The notes beneath the pieces are model-generated. The model was not told the DNA's origin, did not search any database, and worked only from the letters and a program-made list of their open reading frames with translations. Below, piece by piece: positions 24,684 through 32,429 of a DNA stretch of 58,729 nt. Source of the DNA: an uncultured Alphaproteobacteria bacterium (GTDB lineage: Bacteria; Pseudomonadota; Alphaproteobacteria; Micropepsales; Micropepsaceae); contig CADECX010000017.1 in assembly GCA_902825865.1 (NCBI GenBank), positions 1-58,729 on the forward strand, given 5' to 3'. Position numbers and translations under genes: made by a program. Position 1 is the first letter of the stretch, and each line of letters begins with the position of its first letter.

Positions 24684-25366
24684 GTTTGTGTGGACCGATA
24701 CAGGCGGGCAAGGCGATCGGGAGAGATTCCCACCAAGTACAGCGCGTGGATTACGCACCAGCCGACAACGATCGCAAAGGGGCTTCGTCCCCGAAATCGC
24801 CGAGAGGAAGTAATCAGCGGTGGATCTTGAATACAGACTGTCCGGCCGGTTTTTTCCATCCGTCGCACAAGATCAAAATCCTCCATCAGCGCCATGGGGC
24901 GCATGCCGCCGATGCGGTCATACTCCGCCCGCAGCAGGAATAGCCCGCTGTCGCCATAATAGAAGCCGCGCGCCCTGATCCAGCCATAGAAACGATTCAG
25001 CCACAGACTGAAGGCGTCCTGGCCGTCGAATAGCAGGCGAAAGTTCCCCCCGATAGCATGCTCATGAGCGGTCAACGCCGTACGGATGGCGCGCAGGCCA
25101 TCTGGCGGCCATTGGCTGTCGGCATGCAGGAACAGAAGCACATCGCCTTGCGCCTGGCTTGCGCCGCGGGCGATCTGGCCGCCGCGCCCGGGTTGCGTGG
25201 CGATCACAGTTGCACCGGCCTGCTGCGCGATTGCCGGGGTGGCGTCAATGCTTCCGCCATCGACGACAATGATCTCGGCATTCTGCTGCGCCCCATCCAG
25301 CATCTTGATCAGGCGCCCGATATTTCCCGATTCATTCAGCGTCGGAATGATGACGGAAATCTTCAA
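24680..25366 (-). CDS. TIGR04283-type glycosyltransferase (arsenosugar-cluster family), copy 1
   Basis: 228-aa GT-A family 2 enzyme. The nucleotide-sugar site is SVIIPTLNESGNI and IIVVDGGSIDATP, the acidic metal motif is LFLHADSQWP, and the acceptor-side ALMEDFDLVRRME carries the ED pair. The ends LYLVGISPDRLARLYR are typical of TIGR04283. The frame begins at a TTG one base after the previous stop, with no ATG available, so translation is probably coupled. Family members are annotated in arsenosugar or selenium-associated clusters; the substrate here is unknown. Confidence 0.88.
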   Translation of the reverse strand: MKISVIIPTLNESGNIGRLIKMLDGAQQNAEIIVVDGGSIDATPAIAQQAGATVIATQPGRGGQIARGASQAQGDVLLFLHADSQWPPDGLRAIRTALTAHEHAIGGNFRLLFDGQDAFSLWLNRFYGWIRARGFYYGDSGLFLLRAEYDRIGGMRPMALMEDFDLVRRMEKTGRTVCIQDPPLITSSRRFRGRSPFAIVVGWCVIHALYLVGISPDRLARLYRSTQT

Positions 25367-25367
25367 G

Positions 25368-26123
25368 TCAGAGCCCCGCCATGATACTGGCAGGAAGAAA
25401 ACCGCATCGGGAAAAACTGGCCTGGTGAGTTGCCCAGCGGGCCTGCAGAAAAGCCCTGTCCTCGATCCCGCAGACGGCGCGCAGCGCAGCGCTATACTCG
25501 TCGAGTGCCGCTAGAGCCGTTTTGCGCCACTGGTCCCGAATCCAGACGAATATTCCGATCCGCTCGTCTAGCGGCATATTCTCCAGAATCGTGTCTAGGA
25601 TCATTTGCCCCAGGCGGACATGCCGGGCTTCGTCCTTGCTGATGCGCATGGCGATGCCGCGAAACAACGGGCAGCCCAACGCCGTTTCGATCGCCCTGTA
25701 GAGTGTCAGGGCCTCGGCTTCCAGAACCACATTGTTAATAAGGACAAGGGCAGCAGCATCGCCTTGCCAGCCAAGGGTTTTGGAAAAAACCTCCGTCATG
25801 CGGGACGGCTGGGCCGCACAGTTCAACTTCTCAATGTAACGGTTCAGCAAGTCGATATGTCGCCGCTCTTCTTCTTCCTGTATCCGAAAGCTTTCCCGCA
25901 ACGCGCCTTTTACGAGATCCTGAAGCCTGTGGCATATATCGGCTGCCAAAGTTTCGCCGCGCAGGAGCTGCCCGGTCAGCGCGGCGAAGTCTCCCGGCAA
26001 TAGCCAGTCCGGCCGTCGCGGCGTCATGCGCCAGTCCACCGCATCCGCTGGCGCCCATGCCCCAGACAGGGCTGCCTTGTTAAGCGCCGTCAGCCGATCC
26101 TGCATGTGTATCATACTCGGCAT
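25368..26123 (-). CDS. Ferritin-like di-iron protein
   Basis: About 251 aa, nearly all helical. The ligand set expected of a ferritin-like four-helix di-iron site is visible in order: E57 in RGETLA, EEERRH (84-89), E135/E137 in VLEAEALTLYR, and DEARH (164-168). Such proteins are oxygenases or oxidases (AurF-like, p-aminobenzoate N-oxygenase-like). The ATG at 26123 has AGGAT upstream; an earlier GTG at 26153 has none. First gene of the minus-strand operon behind the SigF-type promoter at 26212. An oxidation step in the pathway is likely. Confidence 0.83.
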   Translation of the reverse strand: MPSMIHMQDRLTALNKAALSGAWAPADAVDWRMTPRRPDWLLPGDFAALTGQLLRGETLAADICHRLQDLVKGALRESFRIQEEEERRHIDLLNRYIEKLNCAAQPSRMTEVFSKTLGWQGDAAALVLINNVVLEAEALTLYRAIETALGCPLFRGIAMRISKDEARHVRLGQMILDTILENMPLDERIGIFVWIRDQWRKTALAALDEYSAALRAVCGIEDRAFLQARWATHQASFSRCGFLPASIMAGL

Positions 26124-26211
26124 GGCAATATCCTGGGGCCAAGAGTCGTCCACACGCTACACGGCTTGTGGAATGTGGGCCAGAAATAACGGCTTGGGAT
26201 ACAATGTCGGG

Positions 26212-26236
26212 TTCGGCGCGATGCTTGAAAGGTTAC
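26212..26236 (-). promoter_or_regulatory. SigF-type promoter of the di-iron/glycosyltransferase/DUF547 operon
   Basis: Minus-strand -35 GTAACC (26231-26236), spacer 15, -10 CGAA (26212-26215). It lies in the divergent gap between two glycosyltransferase operons; the leader is about 80 bases. Confidence 0.65.
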
Positions 26237-26299
26237 AGGCCAAAGCGATAACTTTCGCGACCATTATCTATGACGGGCGATCTGGAGGTTTCTGATAGG

Positions 26300-27037
26300 A
26301 TGGGGGGAGCAGCTTTCCCGCGAGTTCTGGTGACCGCGCACCCCGTCCGGCTATCGGTTATCGTGCCGGCTCTCAATGAAGGCAGGATCATTGCATCCTG
26401 TATCGGCAACATCCGCCAGGCCTGCGGGCCGGATACCGATATTATTGTTGTAGATGGCGGCAGTTCGGACTCTACGCCTGAACAGGCGCGCGAGGCGGGC
26501 GCAAGAGTGTTGTCGGTAGCGCGAGGCCGGGCAAGCCAGATGAATGCGGGCGCTGCGGTGGCGAGGGGCTCCCTGCTGCTTTTCCTGCATGCCGATACCC
26601 GTTTGCCTGCCGGCGCGGGCGCGCTTGTCAGATGCGCCCTGCATGGCGATGGCGTGGCCTGGGGCCGGTTCGATGTCCAAATGGTCACCACATCCCCTTT
26701 TCTGCGCCTTGTCGCGCTTTTCATGAATCTGCGCTCGCGGCTGACCGGAGTTGCGACCGGAGATCAGGCGGTTTTTGTGCGGCGGGAATGTTTCGAACAG
26801 GTCCGCGGATTTCCAGTCATTGCACTGATGGAAGACATTGCGATGTCCAGAGCTTTAAGAGCTCTTCAGTGGCCTTCCTGCCTGTCTGCGCGTGTCACGA
26901 TATCGGGGCGGCGCTGGCAAAGGCGCGGAACGCTGCGCACGATCCTTCTGATGTGGAAACTGCGATGGCTCTACTATCGGGGCGTCAGTCCTGACAGATT
27001 GGCCCAGCTTTATCGCGTGCATGAGACCGATGACTGA
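26300..27037 (+). CDS. TIGR04283-type glycosyltransferase, copy 2
   Basis: About 245 aa. LSVIVPALNEGRIIASCIGN, DIIVVDGGSSDSTPEQAREA, LLLFLHADTRLPAG and LMEDIAMSRALR repeat the GT-A layout of copy 1, and YYRGVSPDRLAQLYR is the family end. ATG 26300 has GGAGG 11 bases upstream; the ATG at 26270 has none. It overlaps the DUF2064 gene, so the two are a translationally coupled pair. Having two TIGR04283 enzymes in one cluster suggests two successive glycosyl transfers or two acceptors. Confidence 0.85.
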   Translation: MGGAAFPRVLVTAHPVRLSVIVPALNEGRIIASCIGNIRQACGPDTDIIVVDGGSSDSTPEQAREAGARVLSVARGRASQMNAGAAVARGSLLLFLHADTRLPAGAGALVRCALHGDGVAWGRFDVQMVTTSPFLRLVALFMNLRSRLTGVATGDQAVFVRRECFEQVRGFPVIALMEDIAMSRALRALQWPSCLSARVTISGRRWQRRGTLRTILLMWKLRWLYYRGVSPDRLAQLYRVHETDD

Positions 27038-27674
27038 GCGCGTGTCTGTTGCCATCTTCGCCAAGGCGCCCATTCCCGGGTTCGCCAAGACGCGTTTGAT
27101 ACCTGCGCTGGGCGCTGACGGCGCGGCACTGCTGCAATCCCAGTTGATTGGCCGCACTGTCGGAGTGGCGCGCGCGGCAGGGCTGGGATCAATTTCCCTG
27201 TGGTGCACGCCCGATTCCAATCATGCCTGCTTTGCGGCTGTGGCCGCCAAGGGGGATGTGCAACTGCATGTCCAAGCCCAGGGCGATCTTGGCGTCCGGA
27301 TGCGAGCCGCCTTTGAAATTCTGCTGGCATCTGGGCCCGCTCTCCTGATGGGGACCGACTGTCTGGTGATCACCGCGGAGCATCTGCACCAATGCGCCGC
27401 GCATCTGCGCCGGGATGCGGACGCTGTTTTCCTGCCCGTCGAGGATGGCGGCTACATCCTGGTTGGCCTCAACCGGCCTGCGCCGCACCTATTTCAGGAC
27501 ATTCCATGGAACGGCGCGGCGGTGATGCGGACGACCCGCGCCCGCGCGGCGGATATCGGCTTGCGGATCGCTGAACCGGCTATGCTCTGGGACATCGACC
27601 ATCCTCAGGAATACGCCCGAGCCCAGCGCGAGAACCTGCTTGCTCCTAGCGATCCACGAACCGCAGGTCGATGA
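27030..27674 (+). CDS. TIGR04282 / DUF2064 family transferase
   Basis: About 214 aa. The nucleotidyltransferase-like start VAIFAKAPIPGFAKTRL is diagnostic (G-x-x-K-T-R-L as in CofC/MobA-like folds), followed by LLMGTDCLVI and DAVFLPVEDGGYILVGL. Annotated in databases as an arsenosugar-cluster glycosyltransferase, but the motif set equally suits a nucleotide-sugar-forming enzyme. The start is 27030 or 27021, both inside the upstream gene's end. Its 3' end runs 29 bases into the convergent flavoprotein gene. Confidence 0.85.
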   Translation: MTERVSVAIFAKAPIPGFAKTRLIPALGADGAALLQSQLIGRTVGVARAAGLGSISLWCTPDSNHACFAAVAAKGDVQLHVQAQGDLGVRMRAAFEILLASGPALLMGTDCLVITAEHLHQCAAHLRRDADAVFLPVEDGGYILVGLNRPAPHLFQDIPWNGAAVMRTTRARAADIGLRIAEPAMLWDIDHPQEYARAQRENLLAPSDPRTAGR

Positions 27675-28722
27675 AATCCTTCAACATCAGGGCCATCCGG
27701 CCATGCATCCACAATCCGCCCCATAACGCGATTGCGGTGCCATCGCCGAGGTTGATGATGCTGCCGTAGCGGCGGCGTGGCCGGAACGCGCGCAGGGACC
27801 CGCCGCCCAGGCTGGCCTGAATGTTGTCCAATAGCACGGCGGATTGGCGTACCGCATGGACACCCACAGGGGGCAGCGCCTTGCCATCAAAGGCGATGCA
27901 GTCGCCCGCCGCAAAAACTCCGTCTTCGCAGCGCAGGAATTCGTCGGTCACCAGGGCGCCATGATCATCAAGCGGCAGGCCAAGGGTGGATACAAGCGGC
28001 GGAGGGATCAGTCCGGTGGCGTTGACGGCAATATCATAAGACCGGCGTGTGCCATCTTTCAGGAGGAGGCAGTGGCCGTCCGCCCCCATCACATCCATGC
28101 CGCATTGAATTGCCACGCCGCGCTGCGACAGGTTTTTGATCAGTATATCCCGCGCCCCCGGCGGCAGGCCGGCAAGCGGCTTTCGGCCATAGATGGAAAC
28201 GGCGATTTTGCCGCCAAGGCGAGCGCCCAACGCCACAAGATTGGCGGCCACTTCGAACGCCGTAACGCCGCTGCCAGCAATCGCCACATCGCACGTTGCC
28301 GTGGTCGCCAGGCGTTCTTCGACAGCCTTGCGAAGGACTGCCAGGTTGGCGATCGGCTTGACCGCCATCAGCCCGGCATTGTCGCCCGCCAGCGGCGGCA
28401 CGACGCTTCCGACATCAATGGAAAGCACATCATATGGCAGGTTTTTGCCGCTTTCCAGGCAGACGCAGCGGCGGTTGCGCTCCAGGCCCACCATTCTGTC
28501 GCGCAGATGGCGTCCCTCCCGCAGCAGCATTCCAGGGTCCAGATAATTGCGTCCTGGCTGGTGCCGCCCGCCCAGAACTCCAGTTGCAAGGCCGGAATAC
28601 CAGAAGCCGTCCGGACTGACGAGGACGAGCTCGATGTCTTGGTGAAGCAAGGTTGCCGAACGGTGAAGGAGCGGGATATGGGCGTGTCCGGCCCCAACCA
28701 GGACGACCTGTTTACGTGCCAA
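27646..28722 (-). CDS. Pyridine nucleotide-disulfide oxidoreductase (NDH/SQR-like, SelD-associated type)
   Basis: 358 aa. It begins QVVLVGAGHAHIPLLHRSA, the GxGHxH variant of the FAD motif found in the flavoprotein domain fused to or beside selenide dikinase SelD. It continues with IAGSGVTAFEVAANL and DGVFAAGDCIAF. No CxxxxC redox disulfide is visible. It probably transfers electrons from NAD(P)H to a quinone or small acceptor. Third gene of the TVP38 - reductase - flavoprotein operon; it converges on and overlaps the DUF2064 gene. Confidence 0.85.
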   Translation of the reverse strand: MARKQVVLVGAGHAHIPLLHRSATLLHQDIELVLVSPDGFWYSGLATGVLGGRHQPGRNYLDPGMLLREGRHLRDRMVGLERNRRCVCLESGKNLPYDVLSIDVGSVVPPLAGDNAGLMAVKPIANLAVLRKAVEERLATTATCDVAIAGSGVTAFEVAANLVALGARLGGKIAVSIYGRKPLAGLPPGARDILIKNLSQRGVAIQCGMDVMGADGHCLLLKDGTRRSYDIAVNATGLIPPPLVSTLGLPLDDHGALVTDEFLRCEDGVFAAGDCIAFDGKALPPVGVHAVRQSAVLLDNIQASLGGGSLRAFRPRRRYGSIINLGDGTAIALWGGLWMHGRMALMLKDFIDLRFVDR

Positions 28723-28728
28723 GGCCGG

Positions 28729-30150
28729 TCAGCCCAACTTGCGCAGCAATCGCACGATCAGGCGCGGCCAGGTGCTGAACAGCCGGGGGGCATAAAAACG
28801 GCTGGCAGCCGCCTTGGCGATTTCACTGCGCGTAGGATAGGGCAGTATCAGGCCGGTAACAGCTTTCAGCTTCTGCCTGCCGGAGATCGCCAGGCTCCAC
28901 AGGCCTACCAGCTCGCCCGCACCGCTGCCAAGGATGGAAACGCCCAGTATCGTGCCGTTGCCGCGCATGACGATCTTGATTCCGCCGTCCGTTTCCCGCT
29001 CGGCCACGGCCCTGTCGTTGCCGCGAAAGTCGGCCTGTACCGTTCTCACATCGCCGTCATGCTGCTTACGAGCCTCTGCCTCGGTCAGCCCCACATGCGC
29101 CAATTCCGGATCGCAATAGGTCACCCAGGGCAGAGCGCGATAGTCGGTCCTGGCCGGAAGCCGGAACAGGGCGCTGCGAATGACGATACCCGCCTGGTAT
29201 CCGGCGCTATGGGTGAACTGCGGCCCGCCATTGACGTCGCCGATGGCATAGACGCGGCGGTTTGAAGTGCGCAGTCCGGTGTCCACGGTCACGCCCTTGC
29301 CGGTAAACGCGATGCCCGCCTGTTCCAGGCCAAGTCCTTCCAGGCGCGGCTTGCGGCCCGCCGCTACGAGAAGGTGTGTGCCAATGACCGGTTCTGAATG
29401 ATCTTCCAGGTTTACCGATATACCGTTGGCGATACGCTCGATCGACGAAACCTTGACGCCTTCCCGCAAGGAAACGCCCTCTGTCAGCAGTATCCGGCGC
29501 AGCATGGTCGCGAACTCCGGCTCGTCCTTCTGCAGGATCTGAGCGCTTTCCAGCACGGTGACACCGCATCCAAGCCGGTGGAAGGCCTGCGCCATTTCGA
29601 TACCGATGGGGCCGCCGCCTATTATGATCAGATGGCCGGGCTGTTGCTTCAGCGTGAAGACGGTCTCGTTGGTTAGGACCTCAACAGCGGACAGGCCGGG
29701 AATGGAAGGCAATGAAGCCTGTGATCCCGTCGCGATCACAAAACGGCGCGCCAGCACACGCACGCCGCCGCCGCTCACCTCTTGCTTTCCCGTGAATTGC
29801 GCCGCCGCACGGATAACCCGGACGCCCAGCTTTTCAAACCGCTCAACCGAGTCGTGCGGCGCGATTGAAGCAATCACGTCCTGCACACGGCGCATCACGG
29901 CCTGGAAATCTATCACAGGGCCTGTGGTCTGAATGCCGAATGCCCCGGCGCCGCGAATATCCTGTGCCCTGTGGGCGGCAGCCAACAGTGCCTTGGAGGG
30001 AACACATCCGTAGTTCAGGCAGTCCCCGCCCATTTCGCCGCTTTCAAACAGGACGGTACTGGCCCCCAGCTGTACCGCGCCAGCCGCCACCGAAAGTCCT
30101 GCTGAACCAGCTCCGATGATGCACAAGTCGCAAGTGATGGTTTCAGGCAT
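28729..30150 (-). CDS. Mercuric reductase-like FAD disulfide oxidoreductase
   Basis: 473 aa. FAD motif IIGAGSAGLSVAAGA, redox pair GGDCLNYGCVPSKAL, NAD motif IIIGGGPIGIEMAQAF, GDVNGGPQFTHSAGYQAG, and C-terminal interface LPYPTRSEIAKAA, where Tyr stands in place of the dimer-interface His of dihydrolipoamide dehydrogenase, as in MerA-like enzymes. There is no N-terminal HMA domain and no C-terminal Cys pair, so mercuric reduction is unlikely. It overlaps the TVP38 gene by 8 bases; MerA-like plus TVP38 pairs are common in metalloid clusters. Confidence 0.9.
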   Translation of the reverse strand: MPETITCDLCIIGAGSAGLSVAAGAVQLGASTVLFESGEMGGDCLNYGCVPSKALLAAAHRAQDIRGAGAFGIQTTGPVIDFQAVMRRVQDVIASIAPHDSVERFEKLGVRVIRAAAQFTGKQEVSGGGVRVLARRFVIATGSQASLPSIPGLSAVEVLTNETVFTLKQQPGHLIIIGGGPIGIEMAQAFHRLGCGVTVLESAQILQKDEPEFATMLRRILLTEGVSLREGVKVSSIERIANGISVNLEDHSEPVIGTHLLVAAGRKPRLEGLGLEQAGIAFTGKGVTVDTGLRTSNRRVYAIGDVNGGPQFTHSAGYQAGIVIRSALFRLPARTDYRALPWVTYCDPELAHVGLTEAEARKQHDGDVRTVQADFRGNDRAVAERETDGGIKIVMRGNGTILGVSILGSGAGELVGLWSLAISGRQKLKAVTGLILPYPTRSEIAKAAASRFYAPRLFSTWPRLIVRLLRKLG

Positions 30151-30895
30151 TGGGCCCTTTAGATTTCAATTGTGTCAGGCGTTGGTACAGGATCGGAGCA
30201 AGCGACAGGATTGCGAGGGCCACCAGCGGCAGCAAGATTGCAGGCGAAAGCACAATGCCCAGATCGGGCTTCTCGCCTCGATCCAGGATTGCCCCCAGGC
30301 CGCTGCCGATGCTGGCATACACCGCGGCGCCCGGAATGATGCCCAGAGCAGTTCCCAGCACGAAGTTTCGCAGTGAAACACCCAGAAAGGCGCAGGCCAG
30401 ATTTATCAGCCAGAAGGGAAACAGCGGGATGAAGCGCAGGAACAGCAGGTAGCTGAGTTCATTGCGGCGAAATCCCTCCCGCAATTTTGCCAGCGCCCCC
30501 TGGCTCTTGTCGCGGAACACTTCCCCCAGGCTGGTGCGGGCGATGGCAAACAGCAATGTCGCGCCGGCCGTCGCGGACACGATCGCAACAATCGTGCCCA
30601 CCACAGTACCGAACAGGAAACCGGCTGCGATTGTGAGGATGAAAGATCCGGGCAGCGAAAGAGCGGTTGCCGCGACATAGGTCGCGGCGAAGGCAAACGC
30701 GGTAAGCAGAAAGGCATTGGCAACATTATGAAGCAACCAGGTACGGTTGGCGGCGAGTGCCTCGAATGTCAGATAGCGGTCCAGGTGGAACACGAAAATG
30801 GCCACCAGGCCGAGAGCGATCAGCAGTGGGAGCAGAATGATTCGGACCGGACGCAGCGTGGAGCCTTGCTTTTCCACCTTGGCTTTACCCGTCAT
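30143..30895 (-). CDS. TVP38/TMEM64 (DedA-like) membrane protein
   Basis: About 250 aa, five to six membrane spans. SLPGSFILTIAAGFLFG and LRFIPLFPFWLINLACAFLGVSLRNFVLGTALG (quoted here as RFIPLFPFWLINLA and SLRNFVLGTALG) are the hallmark re-entrant regions of the SNARE-associated/VTT family. ATG 30895 is taken; a GTG at 30922 is also open and neither has a strong ribosome-binding site. It is first in the operon under the promoter at 31020. VTT proteins act in lipid or polyprenyl carrier scrambling, which would fit an envelope glycolipid pathway. Confidence 0.87.
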   Translation of the reverse strand: MTGKAKVEKQGSTLRPVRIILLPLLIALGLVAIFVFHLDRYLTFEALAANRTWLLHNVANAFLLTAFAFAATYVAATALSLPGSFILTIAAGFLFGTVVGTIVAIVSATAGATLLFAIARTSLGEVFRDKSQGALAKLREGFRRNELSYLLFLRFIPLFPFWLINLACAFLGVSLRNFVLGTALGIIPGAAVYASIGSGLGAILDRGEKPDLGIVLSPAILLPLVALAILSLAPILYQRLTQLKSKGPNA

Positions 30896-31019
30896 GGAAA
30901 AGCCGCTGCAAGCAGTTGGCACAGATAGATAGTGTGCATCCAGTCACCTTATTGCGGGATCGCGGGTCGATCCTGAATGATTTTAATTGTGCGGCCGGAA
31001 AGCAGAGTGGCGAGGTTGC

Positions 31020-31045
31020 TTCGCCTTGGATCCTACAGGTGTTAC
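31020..31045 (-). promoter_or_regulatory. SigF-type promoter of the TVP38-reductase operon
   Basis: Minus-strand -35 GTAACA (31040-31045), spacer 16, -10 CGAA (31020-31023). The leader is long, about 115 bases to the chosen ATG. Confidence 0.6.
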
Positions 31046-31157
31046 AGCCTCGTCGAGTAATATTTTCGGAAACTCGGGTTGCGTTACGGACGGCGAAATC
31101 TATATTTGCCAAGGACATAGACGCTCTGCCTGCCATTTCGCCAAGGTTCGCTCCGTG

Positions 31158-32429
31158 ATGGCTTCTTTCAAAACCTATCACATTCTGGAAAGTGGCGGGA
31201 TCGCAGCTTGGCTCGCGTCAAATCCTGTTTTATCCGCCCGATTGGGCGGATCCCTCTCGGCTTGGAAAATTTCCGAGGTCAGTGACGGTAACATGAACCG
31301 TGTTTTTATTGTCACGGGATCCGCCGGCTCCGTCGCCGTGAAGCAGGCGCTGCCCTATATCCGTGCTGTGCCTGATTGGGCTTTCCCCGCGGATCGCATC
31401 GATTACGAGGCAAGGGCAATACGGGCCTTCGCATTCGCCGCGCCCGGCGCCGTCCCCGAACTCTTGCGGCACGATCCCGTGATGAAGGTCATGGCGATGG
31501 AAGCGCTTGATCGTCATCGCGTATGGCGCGGGGCGCTGGTGGAAGGAGTGGTGCATGAGGATGCGCCCGCGCAGTTGGCGCGTGACCTTGCGGCCATCCA
31601 TCATTGCGGCAGCATGGAAGCTTTGGGCGCGCAGGGTTTTCGCGAATCCATGGCAGCATATGGGACCAATCCCCAACTTGTTTCCACGACCGCCGAAGTG
31701 ATTTTCACTGGCCCTTTCGGCGACCATCCTCTGAATAATTGGACAAGCCCGCAGCTTGATGCACAGGTCGCCACAGTACGAGCCGATACCCAACTGAAGG
31801 CGGCCTTGTCACGGCTGAAGTTGCACTTTCTGGGCACCACCGAAACCCTGATTCATGGCGATCTGCACACCGGATCGGTGATGGTAGCTTCCGATCCAAA
31901 AGAGCAGTTGCAGCCTCGAATTATCGATGCGGAGTGGGCCTTTCATGGTCCGGCGGCATTCGATGTGGGGGCGCTTATTGGCAACCTATTGCTGGCCGCC
32001 TGTGCCCAGCCTGGCCATGAAAAGCAGCCTGGCGAACGCGCGGCCACGGCGGAATTTTGCTGGAAAGCGGCAGACTTGTTCTGGAAGACCTATTGCGAGC
32101 AGCGCCTGACACTATGGGGCGATCCCGAAGAAGATGCGGTCTTGCCACATCGCTTTGAGCCAGATGCTAGCGCGCGCAAGGCCCTGCGCACGATCCGGCT
32201 GGCCCGTATCTGGCCGGCGGCGCTTGGTTTTGCAGGCGCCAAGATGCTGCGACGGCTGATTGGCATCAGCCATGTGGAGGATTTCACCACAATTCCCGAT
32301 GAGAATCGCCGTGCGAGATGCGAGACCCATGCGCTACGGCTAGCGCGGCTGCTGGTGCTGCAGGCTCACCAATTTGACGATATTTCCCGAATACGCGGTT
32401 TTCACGATCAGTCAGGGGAGGTTGCATGA
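31158..32429 (+). CDS. 5-methylthioribose kinase-like protein (MtnK family)
   Basis: 423 aa, aminoglycoside-phosphotransferase fold. MtnK signatures: the glycine loop VSDGNMNRVFIV, the lysine strand SVAVKQALPYIRAV, LMRHDPVMKVMAMEALD-like KVMAMEALDRHRVWRG, catalytic LIHGDLHTGSVMV and metal loop IIDAEWAFHGPAAFDVGALI. MtnK phosphorylates 5-methylthioribose at C1. No other methionine-salvage gene (mtnA, mtnB, mtnC, mtnD) is nearby; instead its stop overlaps a DUF547 gene by 4 bases within an arsenosugar-type cluster. The substrate may therefore be a 5-deoxy-ribose analogue. The ATG at 31158 with AAGG is preferred to the longer open frame. Confidence 0.85.
   Translation: MASFKTYHILESGGIAAWLASNPVLSARLGGSLSAWKISEVSDGNMNRVFIVTGSAGSVAVKQALPYIRAVPDWAFPADRIDYEARAIRAFAFAAPGAVPELLRHDPVMKVMAMEALDRHRVWRGALVEGVVHEDAPAQLARDLAAIHHCGSMEALGAQGFRESMAAYGTNPQLVSTTAEVIFTGPFGDHPLNNWTSPQLDAQVATVRADTQLKAALSRLKLHFLGTTETLIHGDLHTGSVMVASDPKEQLQPRIIDAEWAFHGPAAFDVGALIGNLLLAACAQPGHEKQPGERAATAEFCWKAADLFWKTYCEQRLTLWGDPEEDAVLPHRFEPDASARKALRTIRLARIWPAALGFAGAKMLRRLIGISHVEDFTTIPDENRRARCETHALRLARLLVLQAHQFDDISRIRGFHDQSGEVA

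Noticed and set aside
28729..30150. Mercury resistance (MerA)
   Set aside because: No HMA domain, no C-terminal Cys pair and no merR/merT/merP nearby; only the reductase core is shared.
31158..32429. Methionine salvage operon
   Set aside because: Only the MtnK-like gene is present; its partners belong to the glycosyltransferase/DUF547 cluster.
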